Shown piece after piece: positions 1-8,385 of a stretch of 64,000 bases of DNA. Source of the stretch: Acidobacteriota bacterium (lineage in GTDB: Bacteria; Acidobacteriota; Thermoanaerobaculia; Gp7-AA8); NCBI GenBank assembly GCA_021781455.1, contig JAJXWV010000027.1, positions 1-64,000 on the forward strand, in the 5' to 3' direction. The notes beneath the pieces are model-generated. The model had not been told where the DNA came from, ran no database searches, and saw only the letters and a program-made list of their open reading frames with translations. Position numbers and translations under genes: made by a program. How positions within the stretch are numbered: the stretch's first letter is position 1; every line of letters starts with the position of its first letter.

Positions 1-121
1 GATCGGCGACGTGAGCGAGGCGCGCCGACGCAGGCATAGCGGTGACTATGCTGAGGAGGCGCAACGAAGCTCACGGCGTCGAGACCAAGCCAGGTGGTAC
101 CAATTCAGCCGATACAGGCCA

Positions 122-1180
122 CTAGTTCGCGGTCTCGCCGACGAGCGCGGCCTCGTGCTCGCGGGTGTGCATCTCGCTGACCTTCGACTGGATTTTCTCG
201 TCCATGTGGTTGACGGCGAACTCCCGCGCCACGCGAACGGCATTCTTGATGGCCTTGGCGTTCGAGCGGCCGTGACAGACGATGCATCCACCGCGGACTC
301 CCAGGAGCGGGGCGCCGCCGTATTCCGAATAGTCCATCCGCTTCTTCAGGCTGACGAAAGCGTTTCTCGCCAGGAATGCTCCCAGCATTCTCACCGGTCC
401 GCTCGAGAGCTCCTGCTTGAGCGTGCGCGACACCATCTCCGCAAGCGACTCCGAGGCCTTCAGGACCACGTTGCCGACGAATCCGTCACACACCACGACG
501 TCGGCGTTGCCGTTGTAGATGTCGCGGCCTTCGGAGTTGCCGATGAAGTTCAGCCCTGTCTCCTTCAGGACGCGGAAGGTCTCGCGGGTGAGCTCGTTCC
601 CCTTCCCTTCCTCTTCTCCGATCGACAGCACGCCCACGCGCGGCTCTTCGATGCCGAAGATCATCTGGGCGTAGAAATGGCCCATCACCGCGAACTCGCG
701 CAGCTGCTGCGGCTTGGTATCGACGTTCGCGCCGACGTCGAGCAGGATGGTGTGCCCCTTGACGCTCGGGACGATCGCCGCCAGTGCCGGCCGGCTCACC
801 CCTTCGATCGTGCCGAGAACCATGTAGGCCGAGGTCATGCTGGCGCCGGTGTGTCCGGCTGAGACCATGGCGTCGGCGCGTCCCTCTTTCACGAGATTGG
901 CGCAGACACGGACCGAGGCGTTGCGCTTCTTGCGGATCGGCGCCAGCGCAGTGTCCTCCATCTCCACGACTTCGCGGGCGTCCACGATCTCGATGTTCGG
1001 GGGGACGTTCGGACCGAGCTTTTCGCGGAGGACTTCTTCCTTCCCGACCAGAAGGATGTGAACCGGATACTCGGCAGCGGCAGCCAGCGCACCCTTCACG
1101 ATCTCTTCGGGCGCGTGGTCGCCGCCCATGGCATCGAGCGCGATGCGGCACCCGGGGGACGAAACCTCTCTGCTGGCCAT
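122..1180 (-). CDS. plsX: Phosphate acyltransferase PlsX
   Basis: 352 residues, normal length for PlsX, the peripheral membrane enzyme that makes acyl-phosphate from acyl-ACP for phosphatidic acid synthesis. Family motifs are all in place: GGDHAP at 19-24, SAGHTG at 107-112, DVGAN at 148-152, GNSEGRD at 214-220 and CDGFVGN at 231-237. It is the last gene of a yceD-rpmF-plsX order on the minus strand, the classical ribosomal-protein/lipid-synthesis cluster of many bacteria. A repeat of about 80 bp separates it from rpmF. The ATG lies at 1178-1180 with no good Shine-Dalgarno. The 121 bases beyond its stop hold nothing I can support. Confidence 0.97.
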   Translation of the reverse strand: MASREVSSPGCRIALDAMGGDHAPEEIVKGALAAAAEYPVHILLVGKEEVLREKLGPNVPPNIEIVDAREVVEMEDTALAPIRKKRNASVRVCANLVKEGRADAMVSAGHTGASMTSAYMVLGTIEGVSRPALAAIVPSVKGHTILLDVGANVDTKPQQLREFAVMGHFYAQMIFGIEEPRVGVLSIGEEEGKGNELTRETFRVLKETGLNFIGNSEGRDIYNGNADVVVCDGFVGNVVLKASESLAEMVSRTLKQELSSGPVRMLGAFLARNAFVSLKKRMDYSEYGGAPLLGVRGGCIVCHGRSNAKAIKNAVRVAREFAVNHMDEKIQSKVSEMHTREHEAALVGETAN

Positions 1181-1186
1181 AAGAAA

Positions 1187-1267
1187 GTCCTGAGTCCTGA
1201 GTGCTGAGTCCTGAGTCCCACCCGTTCGGGTATGACGCTCAGGACTCAGGACTCAGGACTCAGGACT
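1187..1267. repeat. Heptamer inverted repeat (TGAGTCC type)
   Basis: Four to five tandem 7-bp units of the form TGAGTCC/TGAGTGC (1187-1217) face their reverse complement (1238-1267) across a 20-nt spacer. It fills the plsX-rpmF gap. Confidence 0.9.
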
Positions 1268-1286
1268 GCGTGGTCGATCACACCAA

Positions 1287-1472
1287 CTACAGGATGTCCT
1301 TGGTGACGATGACTTCGCGGCCCTTGTAGTACCCGCATTTCGGACAGACGCGGTGCGGCATCTTGGCCTCGTGGCACTGCGGACAAGTCGACAGCGACTT
1401 CGGCTTGATGAAGTCGTGGGCCCGGCGGGTGCGCGTGCGGGCCTTGGAATGGCGCCTTTTTGGATTTGGCAT
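1287..1472 (-). CDS. rpmF: 50S ribosomal protein L32
   Basis: 61 residues starting MPNPKRRHSKARTRTRR, the typical basic N-terminus of bacterial L32, a small large-subunit protein. A four-cysteine zinc ribbon (C30, C33, C43, C46) marks it as the zinc-binding form. The start at 1470-1472 is fixed by AAGGAGC (1479-1485, read on the minus strand) at ideal spacing, so longer readings of this frame are not needed. It lies between yceD and plsX on the same strand. Confidence 0.97.
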   Translation of the reverse strand: MPNPKRRHSKARTRTRRAHDFIKPKSLSTCPQCHEAKMPHRVCPKCGYYKGREVIVTKDIL

Positions 1473-1490
1473 CGTGGAGCTCCTTATCTG

Positions 1491-1554
1491 GCTCTTGGCT
1501 GTTAGCTCTTGGCTCTTGGCAAAACCCAAGAGCCAAGAGCTAAGACCCAAGAGC
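1491..1554. repeat. Heptamer inverted repeat (CTCTTGG type)
   Basis: Tandem CTCTTGG-like units (1491-1519) are followed after AAAA by their reverse complement (1525-1554), forming one long hairpin in the rpmF-yceD gap. Confidence 0.88.
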
Positions 1555-1560
1555 TTTTCT

Positions 1561-2121
1561 TCAAACGTCTCTCTTCTTTGCCAACTGATTCCGGATCTCG
1601 TGAAGAGCGCCCCAGCGGTCGTCGACGATCGACTCTTCGCAGGAGCATTTGTCGCGATTCTTGTTCGCCCCACAGTGCGTGCAGAGGCCGAGGCAGCTCT
1701 CGTCGCAAAGCGGCTTCATCGGGATCGTCAGCTGGATCTGCTCGAGAGCGAGATCCCGCAGCGGAATCTCGCGCGCGGTGTAGAACTCCACGTCGAGCTC
1801 TTCCGCCGCCGTGATCTCGATCTCTTCGTCTTCCTGCGAAGCCTCAGGACGAGGGCGGAATCTTACGTGAAAGGTCGAAGACTGCGCAATCGGATACGGC
1901 TCGAGGCACCGCGAGCAGTTGTAGTCGGCTGTGAACTTCAGTGTGCCGTCGACCAGGTACTCCGCCGGCGCGTCGCCGGCCTCCACCCGCGCCTCAACCT
2001 CCGCCGGACCGATGTCGGCAACCTCATCGCGATCGAGCTCGGCGGACGAAAAGGCGTACGTGCCGCGGACCGTTTGCGGTCCGTGCTCGTCGATGACGTC
2101 GAAGCGGATGATGTCGCTCAT
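1561..2121 (-). CDS. yceD: YceD/DUF177 family protein
   Basis: 186 residues from the ATG at 2119-2121. Cysteine pair CSRC at 69-72 and a Cys-rich C-terminus (C139, C143, C147, C150, C159, C161) suggest metal binding. DUF177 proteins are regularly encoded directly upstream of rpmF, as here, and are linked to 23S rRNA accumulation in bacteria and plastids. The frame stays open about 30 codons further upstream, but that extension resembles no family member, so I use the internal ATG. An acidic stretch (SQEDEEIEI, about 95-103) sits in the middle, as is usual for the family. Confidence 0.9.
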   Translation of the reverse strand: MSDIIRFDVIDEHGPQTVRGTYAFSSAELDRDEVADIGPAEVEARVEAGDAPAEYLVDGTLKFTADYNCSRCLEPYPIAQSSTFHVRFRPRPEASQEDEEIEITAAEELDVEFYTAREIPLRDLALEQIQLTIPMKPLCDESCLGLCTHCGANKNRDKCSCEESIVDDRWGALHEIRNQLAKKRDV

Positions 2122-2236
2122 GGTGGCTGCGTCAGGCGCGTGAGCACACGTCGGGCCCAGGCTTGGATTTACCCGTAACCTCATGAGGGCGGTGAGGTAT
2201 TTCGCCACCGCCCAACCCCAGCAAAGTGAGGGCGAT

Positions 2237-2317
2237 GTAGGGACGCGCAGCAGCGCGTCCGCAGCTTTCGTCGTCTCGTCGACCCTGGGTTGCGGACGCG
2301 CTGCTGCGCGTCCCTAC
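2237..2317. repeat. 27-bp perfect inverted repeat, REP-like
   Basis: GTAGGGACGCGCAGCAGCGC begins the left arm (2237-2263). Its exact 27-nt reverse complement is at 2291-2317. Each arm is itself nearly palindromic (GGACGCGCnGCnGCGCGTCC). The right arm contains the stop codon of the next gene. Confidence 0.92.
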
Positions 2318-3564
2318 GGCGTCGCGATCACGACGTGCAACTCTTCCCCGTTCGCGCTCACCGAATCCGCGGCTTCGATGGTCTTCGCATTCTGCAGATG
2401 GTCGATCCAGCCGCCGAGGTCGCGAGCGGAACGAAAGAGCCGCGGAGCGAGATAGCGCAGGCCGGGGTTGTCGGCGATCTGCTGGAGCATCGGCACAGCG
2501 CGCTTCGGATCGACACGGATCGACCACGTGGTGGCCGGGAGCATCGGCAGGTCGAGCGTGTCGGCGCGGTAGCGATCGATCGAATCGTGGTCGAATGCGA
2601 TCAGCAGCTGCGTTCCGGTGTCGGCAGTCTCCACGTGAAATCCGAGCGCCTGCTGAACCCGGTCGGGAACGGAGCGGGAAAGGAAGTCCTTCAAGGCCGC
2701 GCGCCGCTCCGGCGTCGAAGGAAGGACGATCACCTCGTGCGGACGCGGCAGGAGCTTGCCCGCGTCGACGTCGTAGAGGACGATCTCGCCGCCGTCGCCC
2801 AGCAGTTGCGAGGCCTTCGCCCCGACGAAGCGGTTCATCTCGTCGATGATCCGCGGTGGAGAGGCGAAAGCCGCGGTGAGCATCGAGCCGCGCGGGAAAC
2901 GCACCTCGATCGGCGCGGGAGGAAGCGGCCGGTCCGAAGCGCGCGGTGACCGCGAAGCGATCGAGATCGCTTCAGGCGCCACCCGCACCGTCGTCGCTGC
3001 CGGACGCCCGACCGGCGGAAACGCTCCGTGCGCGCTCTCGCGCTGAATGGCCAGAGCGTCGCCGGCCGGCAGCCCGTCCGCCAGCGCCAGCAGAGAATCG
3101 AGCTCCGCCGCGGCCATCGGCGGCTCATCGGGTGCGCCAATGAGGATCGCGGAGCTCGTCCGGCGCACGTCGACGGGAGCACCGGCCAACATCCAGGCCC
3201 GGAGCAAGAGTGAGCGAACGGGGTCGAGGTTGAGCGCATAGCTCGTTCGCTTGCCGCTGCGCCAGACGACCAGATCCGCGCCGCCGATCAACCAAGGCGG
3301 AGGCAGGGGCCAGGACTTGCTCCAGTCGTCGACCGCCTCGCGAGTCACGGCATTCGCGCGCAGCTTCGCCTCCACCGCCGCGGCTCTCGGAATCAGCGCA
3401 AACGCATCTGCGGAGGCCGGGACGTTCGCCAGCAACGCGCGCTGCAGGGCCGTGACCGGAACGCGCACACCACCGCCCTGCGCCGGAGTGGTGAGGTGGA
3501 GGTACAGCGCCGCTCCGCCTGCGATGAGCAGCACCACGACGACGATGATGAGGATCGTTCTCAC
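2314..3564 (-). CDS. Membrane-anchored protein of unknown function
   Basis: 416 residues with a GTG start. Residues 1-21 (MRTILIIVVVVLLIAGGAAL) form a signal anchor; the rest is a soluble, alanine- and proline-rich domain presumably on the periplasmic side. I see no catalytic signature. Overall it resembles the loosely defined DUF3352-type proteins that recur in acidobacterial genomes, but that comparison is weak. The stop codon TAG lies inside the right arm of the 2237-2317 inverted repeat, so the repeat appears to have set the C-terminus. It is divergent from the glycosyltransferase cluster. Confidence 0.75.
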   Translation of the reverse strand: MRTILIIVVVVLLIAGGAALYLHLTTPAQGGGVRVPVTALQRALLANVPASADAFALIPRAAAVEAKLRANAVTREAVDDWSKSWPLPPPWLIGGADLVVWRSGKRTSYALNLDPVRSLLLRAWMLAGAPVDVRRTSSAILIGAPDEPPMAAAELDSLLALADGLPAGDALAIQRESAHGAFPPVGRPAATTVRVAPEAISIASRSPRASDRPLPPAPIEVRFPRGSMLTAAFASPPRIIDEMNRFVGAKASQLLGDGGEIVLYDVDAGKLLPRPHEVIVLPSTPERRAALKDFLSRSVPDRVQQALGFHVETADTGTQLLIAFDHDSIDRYRADTLDLPMLPATTWSIRVDPKRAVPMLQQIADNPGLRYLAPRLFRSARDLGGWIDHLQNAKTIEAADSVSANGEELHVVIATP

Positions 3565-3621
3565 AACACGCTCTCTCTGGACTCAGACTCGGGACTGGAG
3601 GGCTGCTAACATCCCCGTCCG

Positions 3622-4839
3622 ATGCCGCTCGGTCCGACGGTCGACACCATTGTTCATACTCTAGGCCATGCCGCGGCGCAGCGCGTCAGGCGCGCCGTGC
3701 GTCGAGCCGGCCGGCGCGAGCACAGCCTGCGCATCGGCATCGACATCCGGCCGTTTTACGAGCCGCTGACCGGCGTCGGCTGGTACCTCTACTTTCTTCT
3801 TCACGAGCTCGCGCGTCACGAGGAGCTCGATCTCGTCCTCCTCGGCGACGCGCGCGTGTCCGACGAGGGACCCGAGCTCCATGCTGACGTTCCCTCGCGC
3901 GCGGAGCTTCTCACGTTCGACCTGCGCGGCAAGCCGCTCTCACCCCTGAGCCGTCCCCTGACGGCGGGAGCGTACGTTCTACTGATGGAGCTGGCCGGCT
4001 GCGACGTGGTCTTCGGCGCGAACTATTTCCTGCCGCGACTGCACTCCGCCATCGCGCGGCGGCGCGTCATCACCATCCACGACCTCACCTTCAAACGCTT
4101 TCCCGGCCTCCTCCAGAAAGAGACACTCGACAATCTCAATCGCAACATGCAGTCGGAGATCGCCGCCGCGGATGCCATCATCTGCGTCTCGGAATCGACG
4201 CGGCGCGATGTCCTGGCCTTCTACGAAGTCGATCCATCGCGCGTTGTCGCCGTCCACTCCGGACTCGGTGCTCCCGCTTCTTACGCGCCCGTAGACGGTC
4301 TTCCCTCCCGATACGTTCTCTTCGTCAGCACGATCGAGCCGCGCAAGAACCTCGGCGTCCTCATCGACGCGTTCGAGACACTTCGAGCGTCGGGAGCGTA
4401 CGACGGCTCGCTCGTCATCGTCGGGAAGATCGGATGGAAATCGGAAGAGGTCGTGCCGCGGCTGCGCAAACCGGGAATCGTGCACCTCGACTATCTCGAC
4501 GCGCCGCGTCTGGCCACGGTGTACCGGAATGCCGAAGCCTTCGTCATGCCGTCGATTTACGAAGGGTTCGGATTTCCTCTGCTGGAAGCGATGTCCCAGG
4601 GTGTGCCGGCCATCGCGGCGCGATCGTCATCGTTGCCGGAAATCGGCGGCGACGCGGCGCTCTATTTCGAGACGTCGAGGGCGGACGATCTGGCGTCGCA
4701 GCTGCGGCGCGTCATCAGCGACCGTTCGCTGCGCGAGGCGCTCATCGCGCGAGGCCACGAACGCGCCGCCGAGTTCCGGTGGGATCGCGCGGCGCAGGAA
4801 ACCCTGGATGTCCTGAAGCGGGTAGCGAGTAGCGGGTAG
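3622..4839 (+). CDS. GT4-family glycosyltransferase
   Basis: 405 residues of GT-B fold. The nucleotide-sugar half carries IEPRKN at 238-243 and the E-x7-E element YEGFGFPLLEA at 313-323, diagnostic of retaining GT4 enzymes; the acceptor half has DLTF near 154. It is the first of three consecutive GT4 genes, so a polysaccharide or glycolipid assembly role is likely; donor and acceptor are not readable. The first ~35 residues are basic and not family-like. A GTG at 3697 is an alternative start. TAACAT (3607-3612) lies 9 nt before the ATG. The C-terminus (RVASSG) is encoded by the flanking repeat. Confidence 0.92.
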   Translation: MPLGPTVDTIVHTLGHAAAQRVRRAVRRAGRREHSLRIGIDIRPFYEPLTGVGWYLYFLLHELARHEELDLVLLGDARVSDEGPELHADVPSRAELLTFDLRGKPLSPLSRPLTAGAYVLLMELAGCDVVFGANYFLPRLHSAIARRRVITIHDLTFKRFPGLLQKETLDNLNRNMQSEIAAADAIICVSESTRRDVLAFYEVDPSRVVAVHSGLGAPASYAPVDGLPSRYVLFVSTIEPRKNLGVLIDAFETLRASGAYDGSLVIVGKIGWKSEEVVPRLRKPGIVHLDYLDAPRLATVYRNAEAFVMPSIYEGFGFPLLEAMSQGVPAIAARSSSLPEIGGDAALYFETSRADDLASQLRRVISDRSLREALIARGHERAAEFRWDRAAQETLDVLKRVASSG

Positions 4840-4894
4840 GAGAACCAGAGAGTGTCCTCGCTGCCTACCCAATACCCGCTGCCCGCTACCCGCT
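4817..4894. repeat. Heptamer inverted repeat (AGCGGGT type) inside coding DNA
   Basis: AGCGGGT units at 4817-4839 face TACCCGC units at 4863-4894. The left arm encodes the end of one glycosyltransferase and the right arm the first 15 codons of the next. Confidence 0.85.
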
Positions 4895-5967
4895 TCGTGA
4901 AGCAACTCGAAATCACGATCGACGGCCGTCCCCTCGTCGGGAACCGCACCGGGATCGGCGTGCACACGGCGGAGATCGCGGGACGGCTCGCGGTCGAACC
5001 GCCGCCGCTGATCGCCTCGCAAGCGGAGATCGAGGATCGGACCGAGATCGAAAGCTGCCGATTTCGCATCGACCGGGCGCCGAACGGCATTCTGTGGCAG
5101 CAGTTCGTCCTGCCGCGGATCGCGCGATCGGGCGTGCTGTGGGGACCCCACGGCACGATCCCGGTGGCGCTGCGCATCCCCAGCGTGGTCACGCTCCACG
5201 ACTTCACGTCGATCACGATGCCGGGACGGCACCTGCTGAAGACGGTGCTTTCATTCAACCTCTTCATCGGGCGCAGCCTGGAACGGGCGGGCCGGATCGC
5301 CGCAGTCTCTCGTGCGATTGCCGACGAGGCCATACGGTCGTTCGGAGTGCCGGCCGCGAAGATCGAGATCGTGCCGAACGGCGTGGCCGAGTTCTTCTCG
5401 CCTGGCGATCACGCGGGCCTCGATCCGTACATTCTTTATGTGGGCACGCTCGAGCCGCGCAAAGGGCTCGAGGACCTCCTCTTTGCCTGGAATACGTTGC
5501 CGCCGGCAAGGCGGCCGCGGCTCGTGCTCGCGGGCGACGTGGGATGGGGGCGTGCCTCGCAGCACCTTCGCGAACGGGCCGCCGACGACGTCCTGCGCCA
5601 TTACAAAGACATCGAGTTCACCGGTTTCGTCACCCGGGAGCGGCTGCGGGAGCTTTATCGCGGAGCGACGGTGTTCGCGTACCCATCGCACTTCGAAGGC
5701 TTCGGCATCCCGCCGCTCGAGGCCATGGCCTGTGGTGCGCCGGTGATCGCCTCGCGCACCGGAGCGGTTGCGGAGTACGCGGGCGATGCGGCCCTGCTCG
5801 TACGGCCGGGCGACCGCTACGCACTGGCCGAAGCGCTGAAGCGCCTTCTGGGCAGCGAGTCGCTCCGGCGCGAGCTGCGCGCCCGCGGACCCGAGCGCGC
5901 CAGCCACTATCGCTGGGGGCGAAGCGCGGCAATGATGACGGACCTCCTCGGCGAGGCGGCGCGATGA
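4852..5967 (+). CDS. GT4-family glycosyltransferase
   Basis: 371 residues, GT-B fold: EPRKG at 201-205 and FEGFGIPPLEAM at 281-292 give the GT4 donor-site signature. The GTG at 4852 has a GGAG (4839-4842) 9 nt upstream. However, its first 15 residues ([13 protein letters not shown]) are simply translated heptamer repeat. The conserved part begins at the GTG at 4897 (KQLEITIDGRPLVG), so that may be the real start. It lies 12 nt after the preceding glycosyltransferase and overlaps the following one by 4 nt (ATGA), so the three are a co-translated set. Confidence 0.92.
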   Translation: MSSLPTQYPLPATRFVKQLEITIDGRPLVGNRTGIGVHTAEIAGRLAVEPPPLIASQAEIEDRTEIESCRFRIDRAPNGILWQQFVLPRIARSGVLWGPHGTIPVALRIPSVVTLHDFTSITMPGRHLLKTVLSFNLFIGRSLERAGRIAAVSRAIADEAIRSFGVPAAKIEIVPNGVAEFFSPGDHAGLDPYILYVGTLEPRKGLEDLLFAWNTLPPARRPRLVLAGDVGWGRASQHLRERAADDVLRHYKDIEFTGFVTRERLRELYRGATVFAYPSHFEGFGIPPLEAMACGAPVIASRTGAVAEYAGDAALLVRPGDRYALAEALKRLLGSESLRRELRARGPERASHYRWGRSAAMMTDLLGEAAR

Positions 5968-7001
5968 GAGTGGCCATCGACGCGCGGAAGATCGCCGACT
6001 TCGGCATCGGTACCTACATCCGCGGCCTGCTGCGAGGCCTGGCGGAGATCGACGACGACAGCGAGTACGTCATCCTGGGGCCGGCTTCACTGCGCGACGT
6101 CATTCCCGCCGCGTTCGAGCACGTCGTCGTGGACGCACCGCACTATTCGATGACGGAGCTGTTCCGCGTGGGCCGCGCTGCCAACGCGACGCGGGCCGAC
6201 GTCCTTCACGCACCTCACTACGTGGTGCCGTTCACGTCGATTCCGGTGGTCGTGACCATCCACGACCTCATCCACCTGCGAGTCCGGCACGCCAATCCGC
6301 TGGCGCCGCTGTACGCGCGGACGATGTTGCGGCGCGCCGTGCGCAAGAGCGCATGCGTGCTCACCGTGACGGCGGCGGTCAGGCATGACATCACCGCCCG
6401 GCTGCACGGGGACGAGTCGAAAATCCGCGTCACGCCGAACGGAGTCGACGCCCGCTTCGTCCCCGACGGCCCTCGCGCTCAACGCCGCAAGCCGTATTTC
6501 CTCTTCGTCGGAAACGACAAGCCGCACAAGAACGTGGAGCGGCTGGTGGAGGCGTTCGGCCGGAGCCGGGCGGCCTCTTCGAGCGAGCTGCTGCTGGCCG
6601 GCAGCGGCTTCGAGCGCTTCCGCAGCCGCGCCGGAGCCGTCGGCGTCGGGTTCGTTTCCGACGACGAGCTGGCGGCGCTCTATCGCGGGGCCGTGGCGCT
6701 GGTCATCCCCAGCCTCGACGAAGGCTTCGGCCTGCCGGCTCTCGAAGCGATGGCCTGCGGTACGGCCGTGATCACGTCGACCGCGCCGGCGCTCGTCGAA
6801 GTCACTGCGGATGCCGCGCTGCATGTCGAGCCTGCGGACATCGATGCGATCGCCTCATCGATCGACACGCTCGCCTCGCACGACCGGTTGCGCCAGGAGC
6901 TCGCCGCTCGGGGTCTCGAACGCGCGCGCTCCTTCACCTGGCGGCGCTGCGCGGAGCTGACGATTGAGGCGTATCGCGCAGCCGCCTCAGTCGCGCGTTG
7001 A
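5964..7001 (+). CDS. GT4-family glycosyltransferase
   Basis: 345 residues. It starts MRVAIDARKIADFGIGTY, the nucleotide-sugar-independent N-terminal loop typical of GT4. Donor motifs are DKPHKN at 185-190 and DEGFGLPALEAM at 252-263. The start codon overlaps the stop of the upstream glycosyltransferase (ATGA at 5964-5967), indicating translational coupling; a longer reading of the frame into the upstream gene is an artefact. With its two neighbours it probably builds a surface glycan in the cytoplasm or at the inner membrane leaflet. Confidence 0.94.
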   Translation: MRVAIDARKIADFGIGTYIRGLLRGLAEIDDDSEYVILGPASLRDVIPAAFEHVVVDAPHYSMTELFRVGRAANATRADVLHAPHYVVPFTSIPVVVTIHDLIHLRVRHANPLAPLYARTMLRRAVRKSACVLTVTAAVRHDITARLHGDESKIRVTPNGVDARFVPDGPRAQRRKPYFLFVGNDKPHKNVERLVEAFGRSRAASSSELLLAGSGFERFRSRAGAVGVGFVSDDELAALYRGAVALVIPSLDEGFGLPALEAMACGTAVITSTAPALVEVTADAALHVEPADIDAIASSIDTLASHDRLRQELAARGLERARSFTWRRCAELTIEAYRAAASVAR

Positions 7002-7399
7002 ATTCGAGAAGGTCGCAAGGTCATGAGTTGCGAGGTCTCGCACTCGCGCGCATGGAAGCGCTCTTCATCATCGAGAACTCGTCCCGTCGCGCTCGATCCG
7101 TGACTCTCGAAATCGTGGAACCATCGTGGAACAACAGCTGCCGATTTCGATCGCGATAAACAATTGCTTGAAACAATTGCTTGACAATATCCGTTATTGA
7201 TTGCATATTTACGACAGCAAAAATGATGATCGCCAGAAGCTGTAAATACATCACAGCCAATGTTGAAGGTCGTCAGCATCCGTTTCTTCATTCGAGCGCC
7301 ATCCCGAACACGATCTCAAAAATGCCGGATCACTCCGGCGTGTTATGCCAAGAATGCGCGACCGGGAGGTCCCGTACGGCATGAAAGGTGGTGAGCATA
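7002..7399 (+). other. Non-coding region: promoter and leader of the Lys-rich peptide gene
   Basis: About 400 bp without a convincing gene, noticeably more A+T-rich than its surroundings between about 7140 and 7260. It holds a direct repeat of ACAATTGCTTGA (7160-7182), a strong promoter (7181-7209) and a leader of roughly 185 nt. The leader has a hairpin GCCGGA/TCCGGC (7324-7339) and a small one CGGG/CCCG (7363-7374) just before the ribosome binding site. The leader could act as a regulatory RNA; nothing in it matches a riboswitch I know. Confidence 0.6.
7181..7209 (+). promoter_or_regulatory. Sigma70-type promoter
   Basis: Perfect TTGACA at 7181-7186, 17-bp spacer, CATATT at 7204-7209 (four of six consensus bases). 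It is the best-matching promoter in the window and points toward the small peptide gene at 7400. Expected transcript start is near 7216. Confidence 0.75.
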
Positions 7400-7459
7400 A
7401 TGGCCGCAAAGAAGAAGGTTGCTAAGAAGGCGCCTAAGAAAACCGCGAAGAAGAAATAA
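7400..7459 (+). CDS. 19-residue Lys/Ala-rich peptide (histone-tail-like)
   Basis: The reading MAAKKKVAKKAPKKTAKKK is ten-nineteenths lysine, with AKK repeats like those in the tails of bacterial histone-H1-like and AlgP-like DNA-binding proteins. AAGGTGGTGAG lies just upstream of the ATG as a ribosome binding site. A dedicated promoter (7181-7209) and a rho-independent terminator (7492-7523) bracket it. Those signals argue that it is expressed as its own unit despite its size. A nucleoid- or RNA-binding role is inference from composition only; it could also be the remnant tail of a longer protein, or the transcript may function as an RNA. Confidence 0.6.
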   Translation: MAAKKKVAKKAPKKTAKKK

Positions 7460-7491
7460 GCTCGCACCATCGATACTTGGGGAGTCAAATT

Positions 7492-7523
7492 GAGGGGCCC
7501 GGAAACGGGTCCCTCGGTTTTTT
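7492..7523 (+). terminator. Rho-independent terminator
   Basis: Ten-base-pair stem GAGGGGCCCG/CGGGTCCCTC (one G-U) with a GAAA tetraloop, followed by GG and six T residues. It ends the small-peptide transcript. Confidence 0.9.
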
Positions 7524-7525
7524 CC

Positions 7526-7596
7526 AGTCCTGAGTCCTGAGTGCCGGGTCCTGAGTGCAGCCGCCTTCGTCTTGCTCAGGACTCAGCACTCAGGAC
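7526..7596. repeat. Heptamer inverted repeat (TGAGTCC type)
   Basis: Same unit as at 1187-1267: left arm 7526-7558, right arm 7574-7596. Confidence 0.85.
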
Positions 7597-7613
7597 GGTA
7601 CAATGGCGATCGA

Positions 7614-7648
7614 AGAAGGGCCGGCGTACGCCGGCCCTTCTTTTTTTG
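7614..7648 (+). terminator. Rho-independent terminator
   Basis: AGAAGGGCCGGCGTACGCCG opens a self-complementary stem centred on GTAC (7614-7641), followed by a run of T residues on the plus strand. No recognised gene lies between it and the previous terminator, so it may be a back-up stop or the end of an unrecognised short transcript. Confidence 0.75.
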
Positions 7649-7718
7649 CAGGCGTGCCGACCTCTTCGTCTGCAGAACCTTTCCGCGGCTGCGGCGTTCA
7701 ACCATCAGGAGGATTCGA

Positions 7719-8378
7719 ATGCGTTCACTCGTTACTGCCGCCGTTGTGATGCTGATCGCAGGGACGGCCTTTGCCGAGCGCGAGGTCGCGCATCGCTTCG
7801 ACTCGCAGGCGGCGGCGCCGTCGATCAGGCGGGTCGTCATCGACGTCCCGAGCGGAACGATCCGCGTCCGCAACGGCGCCAGCGGGACGATTCGCGTTAC
7901 CGGCACGGCCCGACGCGAGTACGACGACTCGCCGCGCTTTGACCAGCAGATCGTCGACGACTCCTCCATCGAGGCCTACGTCAACCGCGATGAAGCCATC
8001 GTGCGGCGGCGCTTCGGCCCGAACGCACAGGGATGGCGCGCTCAGCGCTTCACCAGCTTCGACACGACGGTGGAAGTCCCCCCCGGCACTGCGGTGGAAT
8101 TCGAGACCAACTACGGTGACGTCGACGTGCACGGCTCGTTCGGCGACATCGACGTCTCTCTCCGCGCCGGCAACGTGAACATCACCACCCCCCGCGCCGA
8201 TGTGCGGGAGTTGAGCGCTTCCTGCCGGTTAGGCAGCGCCACGACGAATTTCGGCGGAGAGATCGTCCAGAAGGAAGGCCTGCTTCCCGGCAGCTCGCAA
8301 TTCTTCAACGCCGATGGCCACACGAAAGTGCACGCTCACGTGTCGGCGGGGAATCTCATCGTGACGCTGACGCGGTGA
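7719..8378 (+). CDS. Exported DUF4097-like protein
   Basis: 219 residues. Residues 1-19 (MRSLVTAAVVMLIAGTAFA) are a classical signal peptide with an AxA cleavage site. The mature part is a beta-rich repeat domain (for example SGTIRVRNGASGTIRVTG and NYGDVDVHGSFGDIDVSLRAG) like DUF4097/DUF4098 putative adhesin-fold proteins. AGGAGG at 7707-7712 fixes the ATG at 7719. A longer reading of the frame runs back through the terminator and is not real. The function of the family is unknown; a periplasmic or surface location is inferred from the signal peptide. Confidence 0.85.
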   Translation: MRSLVTAAVVMLIAGTAFAEREVAHRFDSQAAAPSIRRVVIDVPSGTIRVRNGASGTIRVTGTARREYDDSPRFDQQIVDDSSIEAYVNRDEAIVRRRFGPNAQGWRAQRFTSFDTTVEVPPGTAVEFETNYGDVDVHGSFGDIDVSLRAGNVNITTPRADVRELSASCRLGSATTNFGGEIVQKEGLLPGSSQFFNADGHTKVHAHVSAGNLIVTLTR

Positions 8379-8385
8379 CCGTCGG

